This document shows positions 33,913 to 44,726 of a stretch of DNA of 64,000 nucleotides, piece after piece. The notes beneath the pieces were generated by a model. The model did not search any database, was not told where the DNA came from, and saw only the letters and a list, made by a program, of their open reading frames with translations. This DNA is from Xylaria sp. FL1777 (taxonomy: Eukaryota > Ascomycota > Sordariomycetes > Xylariales > Xylariaceae). Made by a program: the position numbers and the translations under genes. Each line of letters starts with the position of its first letter. The stretch's first letter is position 1. The stretch is taken from positions 1 to 64,000 of the forward strand of contig MU400571.1 in the NCBI GenBank assembly GCA_022578965.1. The letters are read 5' to 3'.

Positions 33913-36900
33913 TTAACTGCTCGGGCAATTAGGATAGTCGGCCTGGAAAGCTTCCGACTGCTTCACAAACAGAGGTAGATAATCCCGAGTCGTAAAGTTG
34001 GCGCTGATATAATAATCGACATCTGCCGAGCTGAAACCTGAGCCAAGAATAGCAAGCACATCGCTCTCGATACTGGACACATAGAATAAGCCTCCAATAC
34101 ATTGCTAGGACGGTACCAGGGCAGATAGCCGTCCCTAGAGAGGATCGGACAAGGCAGAGGCAGAGGAGAGCGGTTTGGGGGTTGGATTACTTACAAGTCC
34201 ACGAATACCACGTCGACAACGTCGGCTGTGCCATTTTCGTCGAATCCGGCCGCACCCTGGAAGAAATCAGGGATATCGTAGTACGGAATCTCCGAGTGCG
34301 CCGTGTCGTCTCCGTCGTTGCCCCAGTCATCCGTCGTCGTGTATCCAGGCACGAGATCGACAACCTGGCGCCTGGTGATTCCGCGAATGCTGTTCCAGCG
34401 CTCGCCGTCACGCTTCACCTCGCTGCGTGGTTCCACAATGGGGTCGACACAGATATCACGCGTGACGGGCATATATCCCAATGAACGCTTTCCGCTCGCG
34501 CCGGCCTTGTTCAGCGAGTCGAGGAGTGTGCTGGCCTTCTCGTAGGGCACGTCCTTTATGTACAAGAATGCATCGAGAAACGGCGATACGATGAAGCTAT
34601 CATCGTAGGTGAAAGGTCCCTTATACATGTCGAACCGGATACCTCCAGTATTGGAGATGATGTAGCGGGCCGTGTCGCTACGCTCTTCTTTAACGACAAT
34701 CTCAGCCAGGGCCGTCGACAGCAGCGGGAAGATGTTGTCGGAGCTGTCGAACGGAACACATGTCATGCAATAATCTTGGGGCACACAGCCGTACAACAGC
34801 CCAAGATTAAGCTGCTCTCTATATTTGCTGATATCTGCCGTGGTAGCCCGTCCGTTATCATAGTCGAAATTGTGGTCATACCAAGTCTCGGCATCTTAAA
34901 GTCGACATCAGTGATTACAGCGTGGTAAATGACTGTTTCAGAGCTGAATACAGGAATAGAAAGTCTGCATTCGGTGGCTTCGCTTTTGGGATGCTAGGAG
35001 GGAAAGGGAAAGCAACTTACGGTATATAAACGTCTTGCGATTCCAATCAAGGTACCGACGAGAAAATGTAAAAGGCGAAGTGGAATTCTCCGTCGCCTTG
35101 CGCGTGGGGTTTGGCACGCCGGCAGGGTTGGGGAAAATACCTTCGAAGCCGCTGTTTTGCTTGGTGAAGCCAGACATAGAGAGCCAACCCAGTGTCTCGC
35201 AATATCGGCCTAGACGTGTATATCCAATCAGCACGACTTTATTCCATCAGAGACTAAAAAGGAGACAAAAAAGGCCCTCAAAGGCCCTCTAAGACCCCAA
35301 CTTACCCGACTCGATCGCGACGCTGGTGTCGTCATAAACACTAAAGTCGCGAATGTGACTGTGACCGCCTTGAGTGCTAGTCAGCGCGTATTCAGCATGG
35401 CAGAAGAGTCGGTCGAAGCACAGACCTAGAATCTGGATAGGAGTATTGGGATGCACTGCCCGGATGGCATCGAAAACTGTCTGGAAGCTGCTATCGCGGA
35501 CAGGGTTATGACCGATGAGAACGAAAACGTCGATAGGATCGCAACTGTTAACAGCTTCCAAGAACCATTTCTGAGTTACCATGGTCTTAGCAGGGATGAC
35601 TTTAGTGACGTTGGTGTTCCCTGTCATTCGTCAGAGCCGGGTTGAATTCTACAGAAATGGTTATTTATGTTTTAGGAGAGGCACTTACCGGTAAAATCAT
35701 ACAAGACACCAAATGCCATGATCCTCAGACCATGCTCACTAGTAAAATATCTATGCGTCTTGCCGATGTACTTCCACTCGCCAGTCTGTTGATCCGCGAT
35801 CTGCACGTTTGAGGTCAAGTACTTGTCACCCCCTGCGAACACTCAAGGTAAGTAACAGCCACTTGTGTGTAATCTATGAGCGCTTCGAAGCCGCGGGGCG
35901 GTCCCAATAGATTATAGTATCGGCCCAGACAGAAGCCTACTGCGATAGAAAACGACTGCGATATTTACTCACAGTAGGCCGAGATCTCGTTCCTTTGGAG
36001 ATCGAATGTCAGCCTTTCTCTCACATCAACTGCGTCCCGGATATCTCCAGGTGTTTACAAGGCGAAATGATGAAATGAGCATTTGTCGTCGCGCAAGTCT
36101 TGCTCCGTCCGAGGAATAGCTCGTAAGCGTCTGGATCGACTCCAAGGTCACTTACAGAGTCTGGTAGGCCACATCTGCCAAGTAAAGCTCGTGGTTGCCG
36201 ATTGCGAGCAAGTCATAGTCGACATCGTCAAAAATATTGATAGAAATGGCCCCATCAGGCGATGTAGCATCACTCAAGCCCGCACCGTCGTGCAAGTCGC
36301 CTGCTCTACTGCATTAGCCAGATCAGGAATCAGGGTCTCGCGGCCAACACATACCTGTATCGACTAAGAGGAGATCGACGCCCACTACATAATCGGATAC
36401 CAATCAGCATTAGTCTCCAACGGTACTGACAGCTCGAGGAACCAAAGCCCAGTGGACTCCAAATACAATCACCATGCAAGGCGGTACACGTCTACCAGAA
36501 AGTGCCCAAGGGAAGGAAAGAAAAAAAGGAGGGGGTCAGGATAAATGTAGGAGACTGCCTGGCCGTAAACACTGCCGTTGAAGAAACACGACATCTGTCG
36601 CTTACTGTTGCCGGCCTGGTGCTTGAAGTGTGTCGAGAAAGTGACAAAGTCGCCCCAATCAGCACCGTAGTTCTTCTCCTTCAGGTGTCCTTCCAGCCAA
36701 CCATGAGTGTCGGTCTACGTACGAATGCGCATTTACAGTTAGCCCATCGCCGTCGTAGGACAGAAGGTAGGAGGAGACCAATGCGCGGAAAGAGACATAC
36801 TGTATGCATGAAGTTCAATTGACCCCATTCCAGCGCCCTCGTAGGCCCGTATGTAGCGTTGAGGGCGTCTGGTTGCATCCGCTTAACATGGCGAACATGT

Positions 36901-37007
36901 TCGACATGGTTGGCCGGGGCGTAGCAACCCTGACATGCCAGCGTAGCCGGGGCGAGAGCAAGAGTCAGCGCCGTCCCGATGACGCCGAAGCAATGCTTGA
37001 CGGCCAT
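33913..37007 (-). CDS. Secreted/vacuolar calcineurin-like phosphoesterase, 5'-nucleotidase family (yeast YHR202W type)
   Basis: Ten exons on the minus strand: 37007-36801, 36714-36606, 36384-36355, 36300-36156, 35992-35973, 35832-35689, 35620-35306, 35209-35021, 34894-34195 and 34072-33913, giving 672 residues with all phases consistent. A signal peptide is seen ([19 protein letters not shown]). Metallophosphatase motifs occur in order: [33 protein letters not shown] and GGHSHIRD. The C-terminal half has the nucleotidase-type [18 protein letters not shown] and ends with FQADYPNC. Relatives include yeast Smn1, a putative AMP nucleotidase. The 20-base exon 5 (giving [16 protein letters not shown] across its edges) uses an AAG acceptor and is the least certain junction. 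It is convergent with the small gene before it. Confidence 0.88.
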
Positions 37008-39624
37008 GAGGCGTGGCGTTGCGTTGCTTGGGATGGGATCGAGCAGCTAAGGAGCAGCCAAGTTTGTTACCAAAAGCTTGAAATTTCTGTCTGATGGAGG
37101 TTCACGGTCACATGTGATACGATTATGTTTCATTATCGTTATGATTATGATTATGATTATTGTTATCGTTATTTAAAGAGGATGCGCGATTAAATATAAC
37201 ACCAGAAAAGTCCTCTGGCTTTTTAGTAAGTCAGCCTCGGAGCTAGTCAAGGGATACCCAGCTGATATTCCTCGTTTTCTTTTCTTGCCGACGAATCGAG
37301 TAGAGATAGACAGGTAGGGACTGTATCGAAGCGACCAGGTCAGAATCACGGCCGCGAGAGCTGTTCCACGTGTGTTATTAGACATCTTGCCCAAAGAAGT
37401 AGGTCGATAACTACGAACCGTCCGCATGGGACCAGGTCAATATCTTATTGGGCGACTCAAGGACAACCCCTGTCCTATCTGTGCCACTGTGAAATAGTCT
37501 ATACATATGCGTACATGGACTTCTTCATCTGTCAGATACGGTACCGGCAGTCTACTTATCTACAGTACACATACGCCACGGACTCACAGTAGTGCTTCAT
37601 CAAAGTTGTAGGTTAGTAGTCTAGACGTTTCGCACACCCGTGAAGAGAATTTACACCTATCGTGACAATCCAAAGCCATCTACTGTCAACCCCGGGATTT
37701 GCGATATAATGACTAAGAGCGGTAAGGCTTACTTTCAACTCTTCCGCCCGCCAAGAGACTAGAAACCACGGTATGTAAATAGAACTTAATCAACATATAT
37801 TCTCGGGGTCATGTTGGACACAGAAGTCTTCCAGTACTTATGTATGCAGAGTTTGCCACACAAGGCCTAACATCATCTGCTCAATCCAATTAACACGACT
37901 TAATTCATCCATAGCTCATAGCCTAACCTAGTATGCTGGTATGCGGCGTCGGTGTGCTCCCACTATACTGTGTATAGTAGCTAGCGACATCACCCCTGAT
38001 AGTCACCCTTCGGAAGCTAGCTCGAGCTCGACAAACTCGGTTTTAACAATCACTGGGGGCGTAGGGTCAAGTCTTCCACCGCCCTTGAGAACCCGGCATC
38101 TCAGACCTTCGGGGCCAGCGGACAATGCTCTCCGGATCCTGCGCGATCTGTATCCGATTCATCATCGGAGCGGCTTTTGCTCCAGTGATAGCTTCACGCC
38201 TATCTCCTCGTCAAGCTTTCTTAGAACGCTTTCTGTCGTACATCTGCTAACCACGCCCTTCGCCGAAACGTCTATGTGTGTCCAGAGTGAATCATCGTCA
38301 CCAGTAGCATCTACCCTTTTGTACCTGTAATTATCACTACACGGCCAAACACTGAATCCTATAAACGAAGACTAGGCTATTAGTTTCGAAATAAGTTAGT
38401 CGACAAATTTATCTAGAGCAGTAGACTTCTGGGTTCCTAGATACCTCTTCAAGCTTTCCTCCATTGCTCGAATATCAGTGTGCATCGGCTAGGTTTCAAA
38501 GCATGAACGCGTCAATATAAGATGAAGACAGCTTCTGCGACGCATACAAGCTATACCAGGTGTGTTAACTAAATACAAAAACTTACCGTATATCTGTTGG
38601 AAATTCCAATCCTTACGTTGGTTGTCGGGCTACTTACTAAAGCACAAAGCAAAATGATGTCTTATTTCGTTAGTCTTAGAGTACCAAGCTCGAAATGAAA
38701 TAGAGAGAATACCAATGATCAATCTTAACAAAGAACAGACTTGAGGCCCTCGGATACTCCGATTCTATTTCACATTATTACCTAGATTAACCTAACAATA
38801 CGATTTATGTAACTTAAACACACTTTAATAGTAAGTTCAAAATGGATTATATGTTGACACTATTGGTATATTTCTTGGTCTTTATCCTCCCTCGATATTT
38901 TATACTGGTTCAAAACTACTTTTCTCTAAGATATTTGCCTTCTAAAACTTCTGTGGACCATCGATGGACTAACTTAACATCCAATGTCACTTCAAGAGTC
39001 GTGGCCATCATCATTAGAATTGGTTTATTACCCTGTCAGGTGATATAGTCACATATAGACCACTAGGGTCTATATAGTGGGCTTGGTGTATACATATGGG
39101 CTATTCCCACCAACTGACATTGGGAAGCCCCAGGGGCCAATTGGCCAACGTACCGGCTACTGACCCCTTTCCCGCCTGCTATGTGACTACTAGGGCTATC
39201 TATTCACTCCGGGGCAACAATGTATGAAACGCGTAGTTAGGTATTGGATAACGAAGTCCTAGGACTAGATACGTATAGCGACACATTTGCACAAAATACG
39301 GGCGTAATCTGTAGGTATCTCACAGTATTATTGTCGGTATATCATATGCAGACATATCCGGTCATGAAGGCAGCAACTTAGCAGATTATGTTGGAATCCT
39401 AAAACTTTGAATCGATTAATGGAGATGACTGCGTAAGAATAGAAGTGACAAAATAACCCCAAAGGGTGAGATACCCATGCATAGCTCCTATACCTACCAC
39501 CTCTCTCGACAGTAAATAGACATAATTCGTCAACCATACCCAACAAAAAGGAAGAGATGTTTTTGCTAAGAGCCCCCTCAAAGACAATGTCCAGCTAGAA
39601 AACCATAACATAGACCTCGAATGT
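37008..39624. other. Gene-poor region with possible relic
   Basis: Upstream of the phosphoesterase is a ttatgattatgatta repeat (37130-37172). The rest is AT-leaning with broken frames. Minus-strand coding-like pieces at 38003-38629 are listed separately. The plus-strand frame at 38842-39048 is hydrophobic and may be chance. Confidence 0.5.
38003..38629 (-). pseudogene. Possible unannotated or broken gene in several pieces
   Basis: Four minus-strand pieces read like protein. 38629-38587 gives PDNQRKDWNFQQIY between a gtag edge and a gtaagt donor. 38485-38396 gives MHTDIRAMEESLKRYLG and a stop. 38324-38165 follows a ttacag acceptor and gives YKRVDATGDDDSLWTHIDVS, then VLRKLDEEIGVKLSLEQKPLR cut by two stops. 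About 38140-38003 gives GGGRLDPTPPVIVKTEFVEL and a stop. A gtatct donor at 38447 can join the second and third pieces in frame (ESLKR to YKRVD). The tandem stops at 38159-38164 have no clear splice escape, so decay is likely. Not recognised. Confidence 0.3.
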
Positions 39625-40512
39625 TTATAGAAGAATGAAGGGACCGACCAGGAAGGCTAAACCGGTACCGACCATCAAGGACCTCTTCAATGATGCCGCA
39701 GCGCCGTTGACCACCGCGGGAGGAGGGTTGCTGGTCGTACCGTTGCCCTTGCTGCCACCTCCCACACTGCCACCGTTTCCGCCATTGCCACCGTTGCCAC
39801 CATTTCCTCCGTTGCCGCCGTTACCTCCGTTGCCGCCATTTCCTCCGTTGCCGCCATTTCCTCCGTTGCCGCTATTTCCTCCGTTGCCGCTATTTCCTCC
39901 GTTGCCGCCGTTCCCACCATTTCCTCCGTTACCGCCATTGCTGCCGTTGCTTCCGTTGCTGCCATTGCTGCCATTGCTTCCGTTGCTTCCGTTGCCACCG
40001 TTACCACCATTGCCGCCGTTACCACCATTTCCTCCATTACCGCCGTTTCCTCCATTACCGCCGTTTCCTCCATTACCGCCGTTTCCTCCGTTACCACCGT
40101 TTCCTCCGCTGCTGCCCTCATAAACTGGTGGAACCCCAGTAGGCGCAGCAGGGCTGCCATTGCTAGGTACTGGGGCTGGCGAAGCGATGATGGTAGCAGT
40201 GACGCCGTTTCCGTTGATATGTACAGTTGGCCGCCCATAGCCTGTAGGCTGCGCGCCGGGGCACGTGATGACGACTTCGGACTCGGGACAGACGGGGCAG
40301 CTAACGGTGGTAACAACGAATCCTGGGGGCATAGTAGGGGTGACATAGTCGATCTTTTCACCGACACAGGTCTCAGTTATTGTGTAGGTAGCCAACCACT
40401 TGCTCGTCTCGCAGGCAGCAGGCAGGACAGTCTCGTAGACAGTGGTGAACTGAGTCTGAGTGGTGGGAGGGCAGTACAGGAAAGCCGACGAAGTAATGTT
40501 GCCGAGAGACAT
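39625..40512 (-). CDS. Cell-wall-type protein with long Gly-Gly-Asn repeat
   Basis: A single 295-residue frame. Residues 1-105 are Thr/Cys/Pro-rich with TQFTTVYETVLPAACE and PPGFVVTTVSCPVCPESEV, a pattern seen in fungal adhesin-like wall proteins. Residues about 135-250 are nearly pure Gly-Gly-Asn, with a block of Gly-Ser-Asn and two Asn-Ser-Gly variants. The C-terminus (GAAASLKRSLMVGTGLAFLVGPFILL) has a hydrophobic end after small residues, like a GPI-attachment signal. No signal peptide is visible from the ATG at 40512, so the true start may be an upstream exon I could not find, or secretion is unconventional. A TATA-like site lies at 40738. Function is inferred as structural or adhesive. 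Confidence 0.7.
   Translation of the reverse strand: MSLGNITSSAFLYCPPTTQTQFTTVYETVLPAACETSKWLATYTITETCVGEKIDYVTPTMPPGFVVTTVSCPVCPESEVVITCPGAQPTGYGRPTVHINGNGVTATIIASPAPVPSNGSPAAPTGVPPVYEGSSGGNGGNGGNGGNGGNGGNGGNGGNGGNGGNGGNGGNGGNGSNGSNGSNGSNGSNGSNGGNGGNGGNGGNGGNSGNGGNSGNGGNGGNGGNGGNGGNGGNGGNGGNGGNGGNGGSVGGGSKGNGTTSNPPPAVVNGAAASLKRSLMVGTGLAFLVGPFILL
39776..40110. repeat. 9-bp coding minisatellite (Gly-Gly-Asn)
   Basis: On the plus strand units such as ccgttgcca and ccatttcct repeat every nine bases for about 335 bp. Subtypes are clustered: a run ending in gccgttgct encodes Gly-Ser-Asn, the rest Gly-Gly-Asn. Clustering of variants suggests unequal exchange or slippage. Confidence 0.92.
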
Positions 40513-41865
40513 TTTGATGAATGCGCCGATATTATTAATATGCTATTAACACGTTATACTGGATAATTGTCGTGTGTTGAAGAACAAAGCGAGTGTAGCT
40601 AAATGAGTGATATTGCTATTGGTAAAGGAGTGTGGTTGCCGAAAGGCTATGAACGAGTGACTGTGATGATCAGGTAGGAGGTGGAAGCTAATGATGAGAA
40701 CGAGAGTGAAAGGAAACATCCGGGTGAAGCTACCATCTTTATACCGGAAGCGGACGACAGCATCGCCATCATGGACTGTGGCCGAACACCACCTCCTGGG
40801 CCACAAAAACATAGCAACGAGTGATCCATAACAAACATTTCTGGCAGTTGTCCGGTGGGACTGAATAGCAACGGGAATGAGGCGGTGATTTCAAGGCATT
40901 CCTCCGATATACATTACGGAGAGCGTAGGCCAACCTATGTTATCTGGTGCCTTCGTGCTAGATTGTAAGCGATGTTCAAGACACCCCAAGACATTCAAGA
41001 CATGACGGTAAGACAAGCCATGCTTTATGTCCCAATTGCATTCTGGTCTTCGGCAATAGCATAAACAACTCGATTCACACGCGCTACGCACAAGATAAAT
41101 ACCTGATTGTCCGAAACTCAGCTATATCTCAGAGGCGGGGGTGATGTAGAGACGTGTACACCCGCATCAGACAGAGACGCGGGGGCTGTGTGCATAAAAA
41201 TATATATACCCGGGTATGGCGCGTGACAGGAGGAGTTTACGATACCTGCACCTCTATTATCATATATTCTTGCATCGGAGGCTCGCAGTGAACGTGATCG
41301 GCCGCCGTTTATCTATACAACCTGTCCTGGCAGATCCAATCGAGAGGCGCTTCATTCTGCACCGATTCACACAAGGGTAACCCATTAATGGCACTTCATG
41401 GTATGTTTCCTTTCAAATCGACATCCCCCGTCCACAGTCCGAAGACGGGCGGGAAACTTCCTAGTAAGGAGATTGTTCTCCAGAGTAAATTCCCGTGTGG
41501 GAATGGCAACTCATCACTGTTAGATATCGAGGTGACGGTCGTGGCGACTCTGTGAATACTTTTTGATCTGAAGAAGGAAAAGAGAGAAGAGAATGGGAGA
41601 AGCTCGGAAGCCCCCATCGCATTTAAGGAATATTTTCGTGGACTAAGTGGGTCTACCTGAGAGCCGCCTGCTTTTACCTATTATGTAAGTAAGAGGTAGG
41701 TAGCGCCCACTTGACAGCTGTCCCTCAGCTGCCAAACTGCTAGGGTGCCTCTAAGTACCTAGGTACTAGTATACATATGTACATAATTCGGTCCTCAAGA
41801 TAAACTTCTTATCGAGGCTCTGTCTATGCCAGACACATTTTATAGACTCGCGTTATTGAACAGAC
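40513..41865. other. Divergent intergenic region
   Basis: Promoters of the Gly-Asn repeat protein (-) and the FAM32A gene (+) must lie here. An aaaaatatatatacccggg string sits near 41196. No supportable gene; small frames are unremarkable. Confidence 0.5.
40738..40743 (-). promoter_or_regulatory. Candidate TATA box of the Gly-Asn repeat protein gene
   Basis: TATAAA on the minus strand (ccggtataaagatgg), about 226 bp upstream of the start codon. Inference from motif and position only. Confidence 0.35.
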
Positions 41866-42430
41866 ATGCCGGCAGACGACTACTTCTCGGCTGGGGCTGG
41901 CGGCGCCCTGAAACTAAAGGGGGCGAAGGTCCAAAAGGCCAAGAAGAAGAAGAGCAAGAGCCAGAGCCAGAACAAGGATATAGACAAGTCGGCGAAGCTC
42001 AAACGGTCGCTACCCACCACAATGAGCGCTGAGACGCAATCGGATGAGCGAGACGGTATCGAGGACGCCAAGAGGGCAGCGGCGTCTGGCCATGAATCAG
42101 AACCCGAGCCCGAGTACAAGACGGAAGCTGAGCGGCGACACGAAGAGGCAATGAAGAAGAAGGTAACATACAGACGCCCGGACGCCCCGCCACCCACCCA
42201 CGTATCTTGCTGCCCTTTCTGACCCCTTTCCTGATCGTTCTGTTGCATAAGTGGAGGAATCAGACGCTGACCTGTACCGTGCGTTGCGCAAACAGATGCA
42301 ACGAATGCTCGAGGACCCTGCCCTTGCTTCAGAGATCCGAAAGACCCATAAAGAAAGAGTAGAAAGCCTGAACACGTATCTGTCCAAGCTGAGCGAGCAT
42401 CACGACATGCCCAAGATCGGCCCCGGGTAA
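41866..42430 (+). CDS. FAM32A-like protein (DUF1754)
   Basis: Two exons, 41866-42162 and 42296-42430, give 143 residues. The N-terminus MPADDYFSAGAGGALKLKG and the Lys-rich KAKKKKSKSQSQNK run, then an acidic/basic middle, lead to the family's conserved end: THKERVESLNTYLSKLSEHH and DMPKIGPG. The second exon starts MQRMLED after the acceptor aaacag; an earlier taag acceptor would add a frame that does not match the family. In animals FAM32A is a late-stage spliceosome component that helps the second splicing step; the fungal role is inferred from that. It lies between two low-complexity surface-protein genes. Confidence 0.9.
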
Positions 42431-43549
42431 AGGACATGACGGACCGGACATCGAACAGCAAAGTCACCGTGCTACTGCCGACGGCCAGAGCTGGAATCGG
42501 ACGCCAAGAGGGAAGCAACTTACTGTTAGCACGCCGCCACTGATACCGGCCTGTCGCTTTGGATCCGTAGCATATGCTTGCTTGGCTAATATACCGGAAT
42601 ATCAAGATGACTCTCAAGGTTCATATCCCAGTGTACCACAATCTACGATCTAGCTCGCCTCAAAATGAACGTGAAGTTATGCAAGGCTGCCTTGCGACTT
42701 CGACGTCTGAACCGCGTCTTGACGGAACTAGCCTTCAGACGCGATTTTGTAAACTATCCTAACGACGCTAGGAAATGGGGCGCAGCCATAGCCAGGCCTG
42801 AAACGGGGTGAAGAAGGGAATCTTCACATGGCTTAGGTAGTTAACGAATAAGGGGATAATAGAGTCGCTGCCATGTAGTCGAGCCTTTTCAGATACCAGT
42901 GGGCTTCGTAATGTTGAGAGTTGGTGAATTCTAACCGGTGACTTATTGTCGTGTCATGCATGTGGATGGAAACAAATCAGAAGTCAGTTACTACGTGAAT
43001 ACACCAAACGTCGGCGAGACTCGGGTTGAACTATAGCTTATTCATGGAAATATCGTGAAGATTCTCGGGGCTGAGTTTGTTTGCGTACCTATGTAGGTGG
43101 TGCGTATGCACGCGCGGCGCAAGACGTATACAGACTCGGAATGAAGACGGAGTTCGTCATAGAAGGGTGCTGACATTCTTATTAAAGTTACTATTGGCCG
43201 CCTAGTCTAAAATCCCCATTACCTATTTGTTATTGACCTGCCGCTGGTGATTTCTGTATTATTACAGTGATCGTAATATCGTTAGAAGAAATGATGGCCA
43301 AATTAGCCACCACCTGTATTATGTCCGATGGCCGACGCCGTCAATACCTAATGTTCCAAGGCTTGTAAGGATGATCCCAATAATACATCCGTAACAAGGA
43401 GCCTATCCAATGAATGCCGACTTGTGTATGTATTACCTTATTGTTAATTGCCCAAGATTTCTTCCACCGTATCCAATGCCTCGGGTCTCCCCACCGAGCG
43501 ATGATATACCAAGCCATATGCCATCTTAATATGTGCTATAATCACTTGA
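42431..43549. other. Intergenic region between convergent genes
   Basis: I see no gene. Composition is mixed and no simple repeat is prominent. Confidence 0.55.
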
Positions 43550-44726
43550 TTAAGCGAGCATGACACCGCCGACAAGAAAACCGGCAAGAACCTCGAACCC
43601 GGGCCTTCTCAGAATTGGAGCCGCCGATCCAGTCTGTAGATTACCAATGGCAGTCGTCGGAGTACTGTCTCCATCAGTAACGCCGGGCGTTACCACCGCG
43701 ACCTCCGTAACCGTCGTCACAACGCCACCAGGAAGTGTGGACGTGAATGTCGAGGTCATTGAAGTCGGTGTAGGGGTAGTCGATGTCGTAGATGTGGAGG
43801 CTGAACAGCGTTAGAACGATAAACATACACAAGTTTAAAAGGGACGGGAGCAGCTAAAGCAACGAGTCCCATTAACGGGGCGTATCGATAGGAATCAGGA
43901 GGGGATTGAAAATCAAGTAAAAGCGGCGGAGACGAATGCTCTCTAATTAGCCATATTATCACGCCGTGGAATTGCTGTACAAAGATACTCGAATAAAGTG
44001 CGTTAACCTACTACTGGAAGAGTCTGTATCGCCTGGGAACTTAGAGGTCTGCCACGAGGATGACGAAGTAGGGGTAGGGTTTTCGGTGGTCTCAGTTGTC
44101 TCCGTAGTAGAAGTAGACGTAGAAGTAGGAGTCGAAATAGGAGTAGAAGTAGAAGTAGACGAAGGAGTGGGAGTAGGCGTAGGTGTAGAAGAAGTAGGAG
44201 CTGGTGTGGTTGCTGGAGTCGATGAGGACGATGTCGGTGTATCCTGGGGGGTGCTTGTGGGTTCTGTGGGCGTTTGCTCCGTCGATGTAGTAGATTCACT
44301 GGTCGATGTTGTCGATGGCGTGTCCGAGGTAGTAGGCGGAGTAGAAGATGCCGCGGTACTCGACGTGGTTGTGTCGTTCCCAGACGTTCCTTGTCGAATA
44401 GCCAAGCGAACAAGGCTCGTCACGGGCTCGGAACTCCTGGCGTGGACTGCTTCAACGGCCTGGTGCTCTGAGCCAAGGACACCATCCTTGAAGGTGTTTG
44501 GAGCGTACTCGTGAAGAAGCTGGTGTAGAGCTTGGGGCGAGACGGCGCTCAGCAGACGAGAGAAAACTGTGCGATCCCCATTCTGATTTACGGTATTGTC
44601 GACGTCCTCCACCCCCAAAGGATCCTCCCGCACTTCTCTGATACGGAAGTAGGCCGCATCGGTCAAGACGGCCGTGAAAGAGGTGTAGACGAAGAATGTG
44701 AAAAGAACTGTCCGCATGGTTGGCAT
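43550..44726 (-). CDS. Secreted Ser/Thr-rich protein with predicted GPI anchor
   Basis: Two exons on the minus strand, 44726-44012 and 43800-43550, give 321 residues. The start chosen (MPTMRTVLFTFFVYTSF) is followed by a good signal peptide; an in-frame ATG at 44864 would bury it behind 46 residues. After the signal comes a 75-residue mixed domain with HQLLHEYAPNTFKDG, then about 130 residues of Thr, Ser and Pro (heavily O-glycosylated if secreted), then FTSTLPGGVVTTVTEVAVV. The end, GSAAPILRRPGFEVLAGFLV plus GGVMLA, fits a GPI signal. The junction uses donor gtaggt and acceptor ttcag with phase 1. Likely a cell-surface mucin-like protein. I do not recognise the N-terminal domain. Confidence 0.75.

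Noticed and set aside
38842..39048. 68-codon hydrophobic plus-strand frame
   Set aside because: AT-rich setting, no family match that I recognise, and no clear promoter or splice signals; hydrophobic runs are common in such DNA.
39635..40123. 162-codon Pro/Leu/Phe-rich plus-strand frame
   Set aside because: It is the antisense reading of the Gly-Gly-Asn repeat; a nine-base repeat keeps all frames free of stops.
43550..44726. Arg-rich motifs after the signal peptide that recall RxLR-type effectors
   Set aside because: No RxLR is present at the right place, the organism is an ascomycete, and the Ser/Thr-rich and GPI-like parts fit a wall protein.
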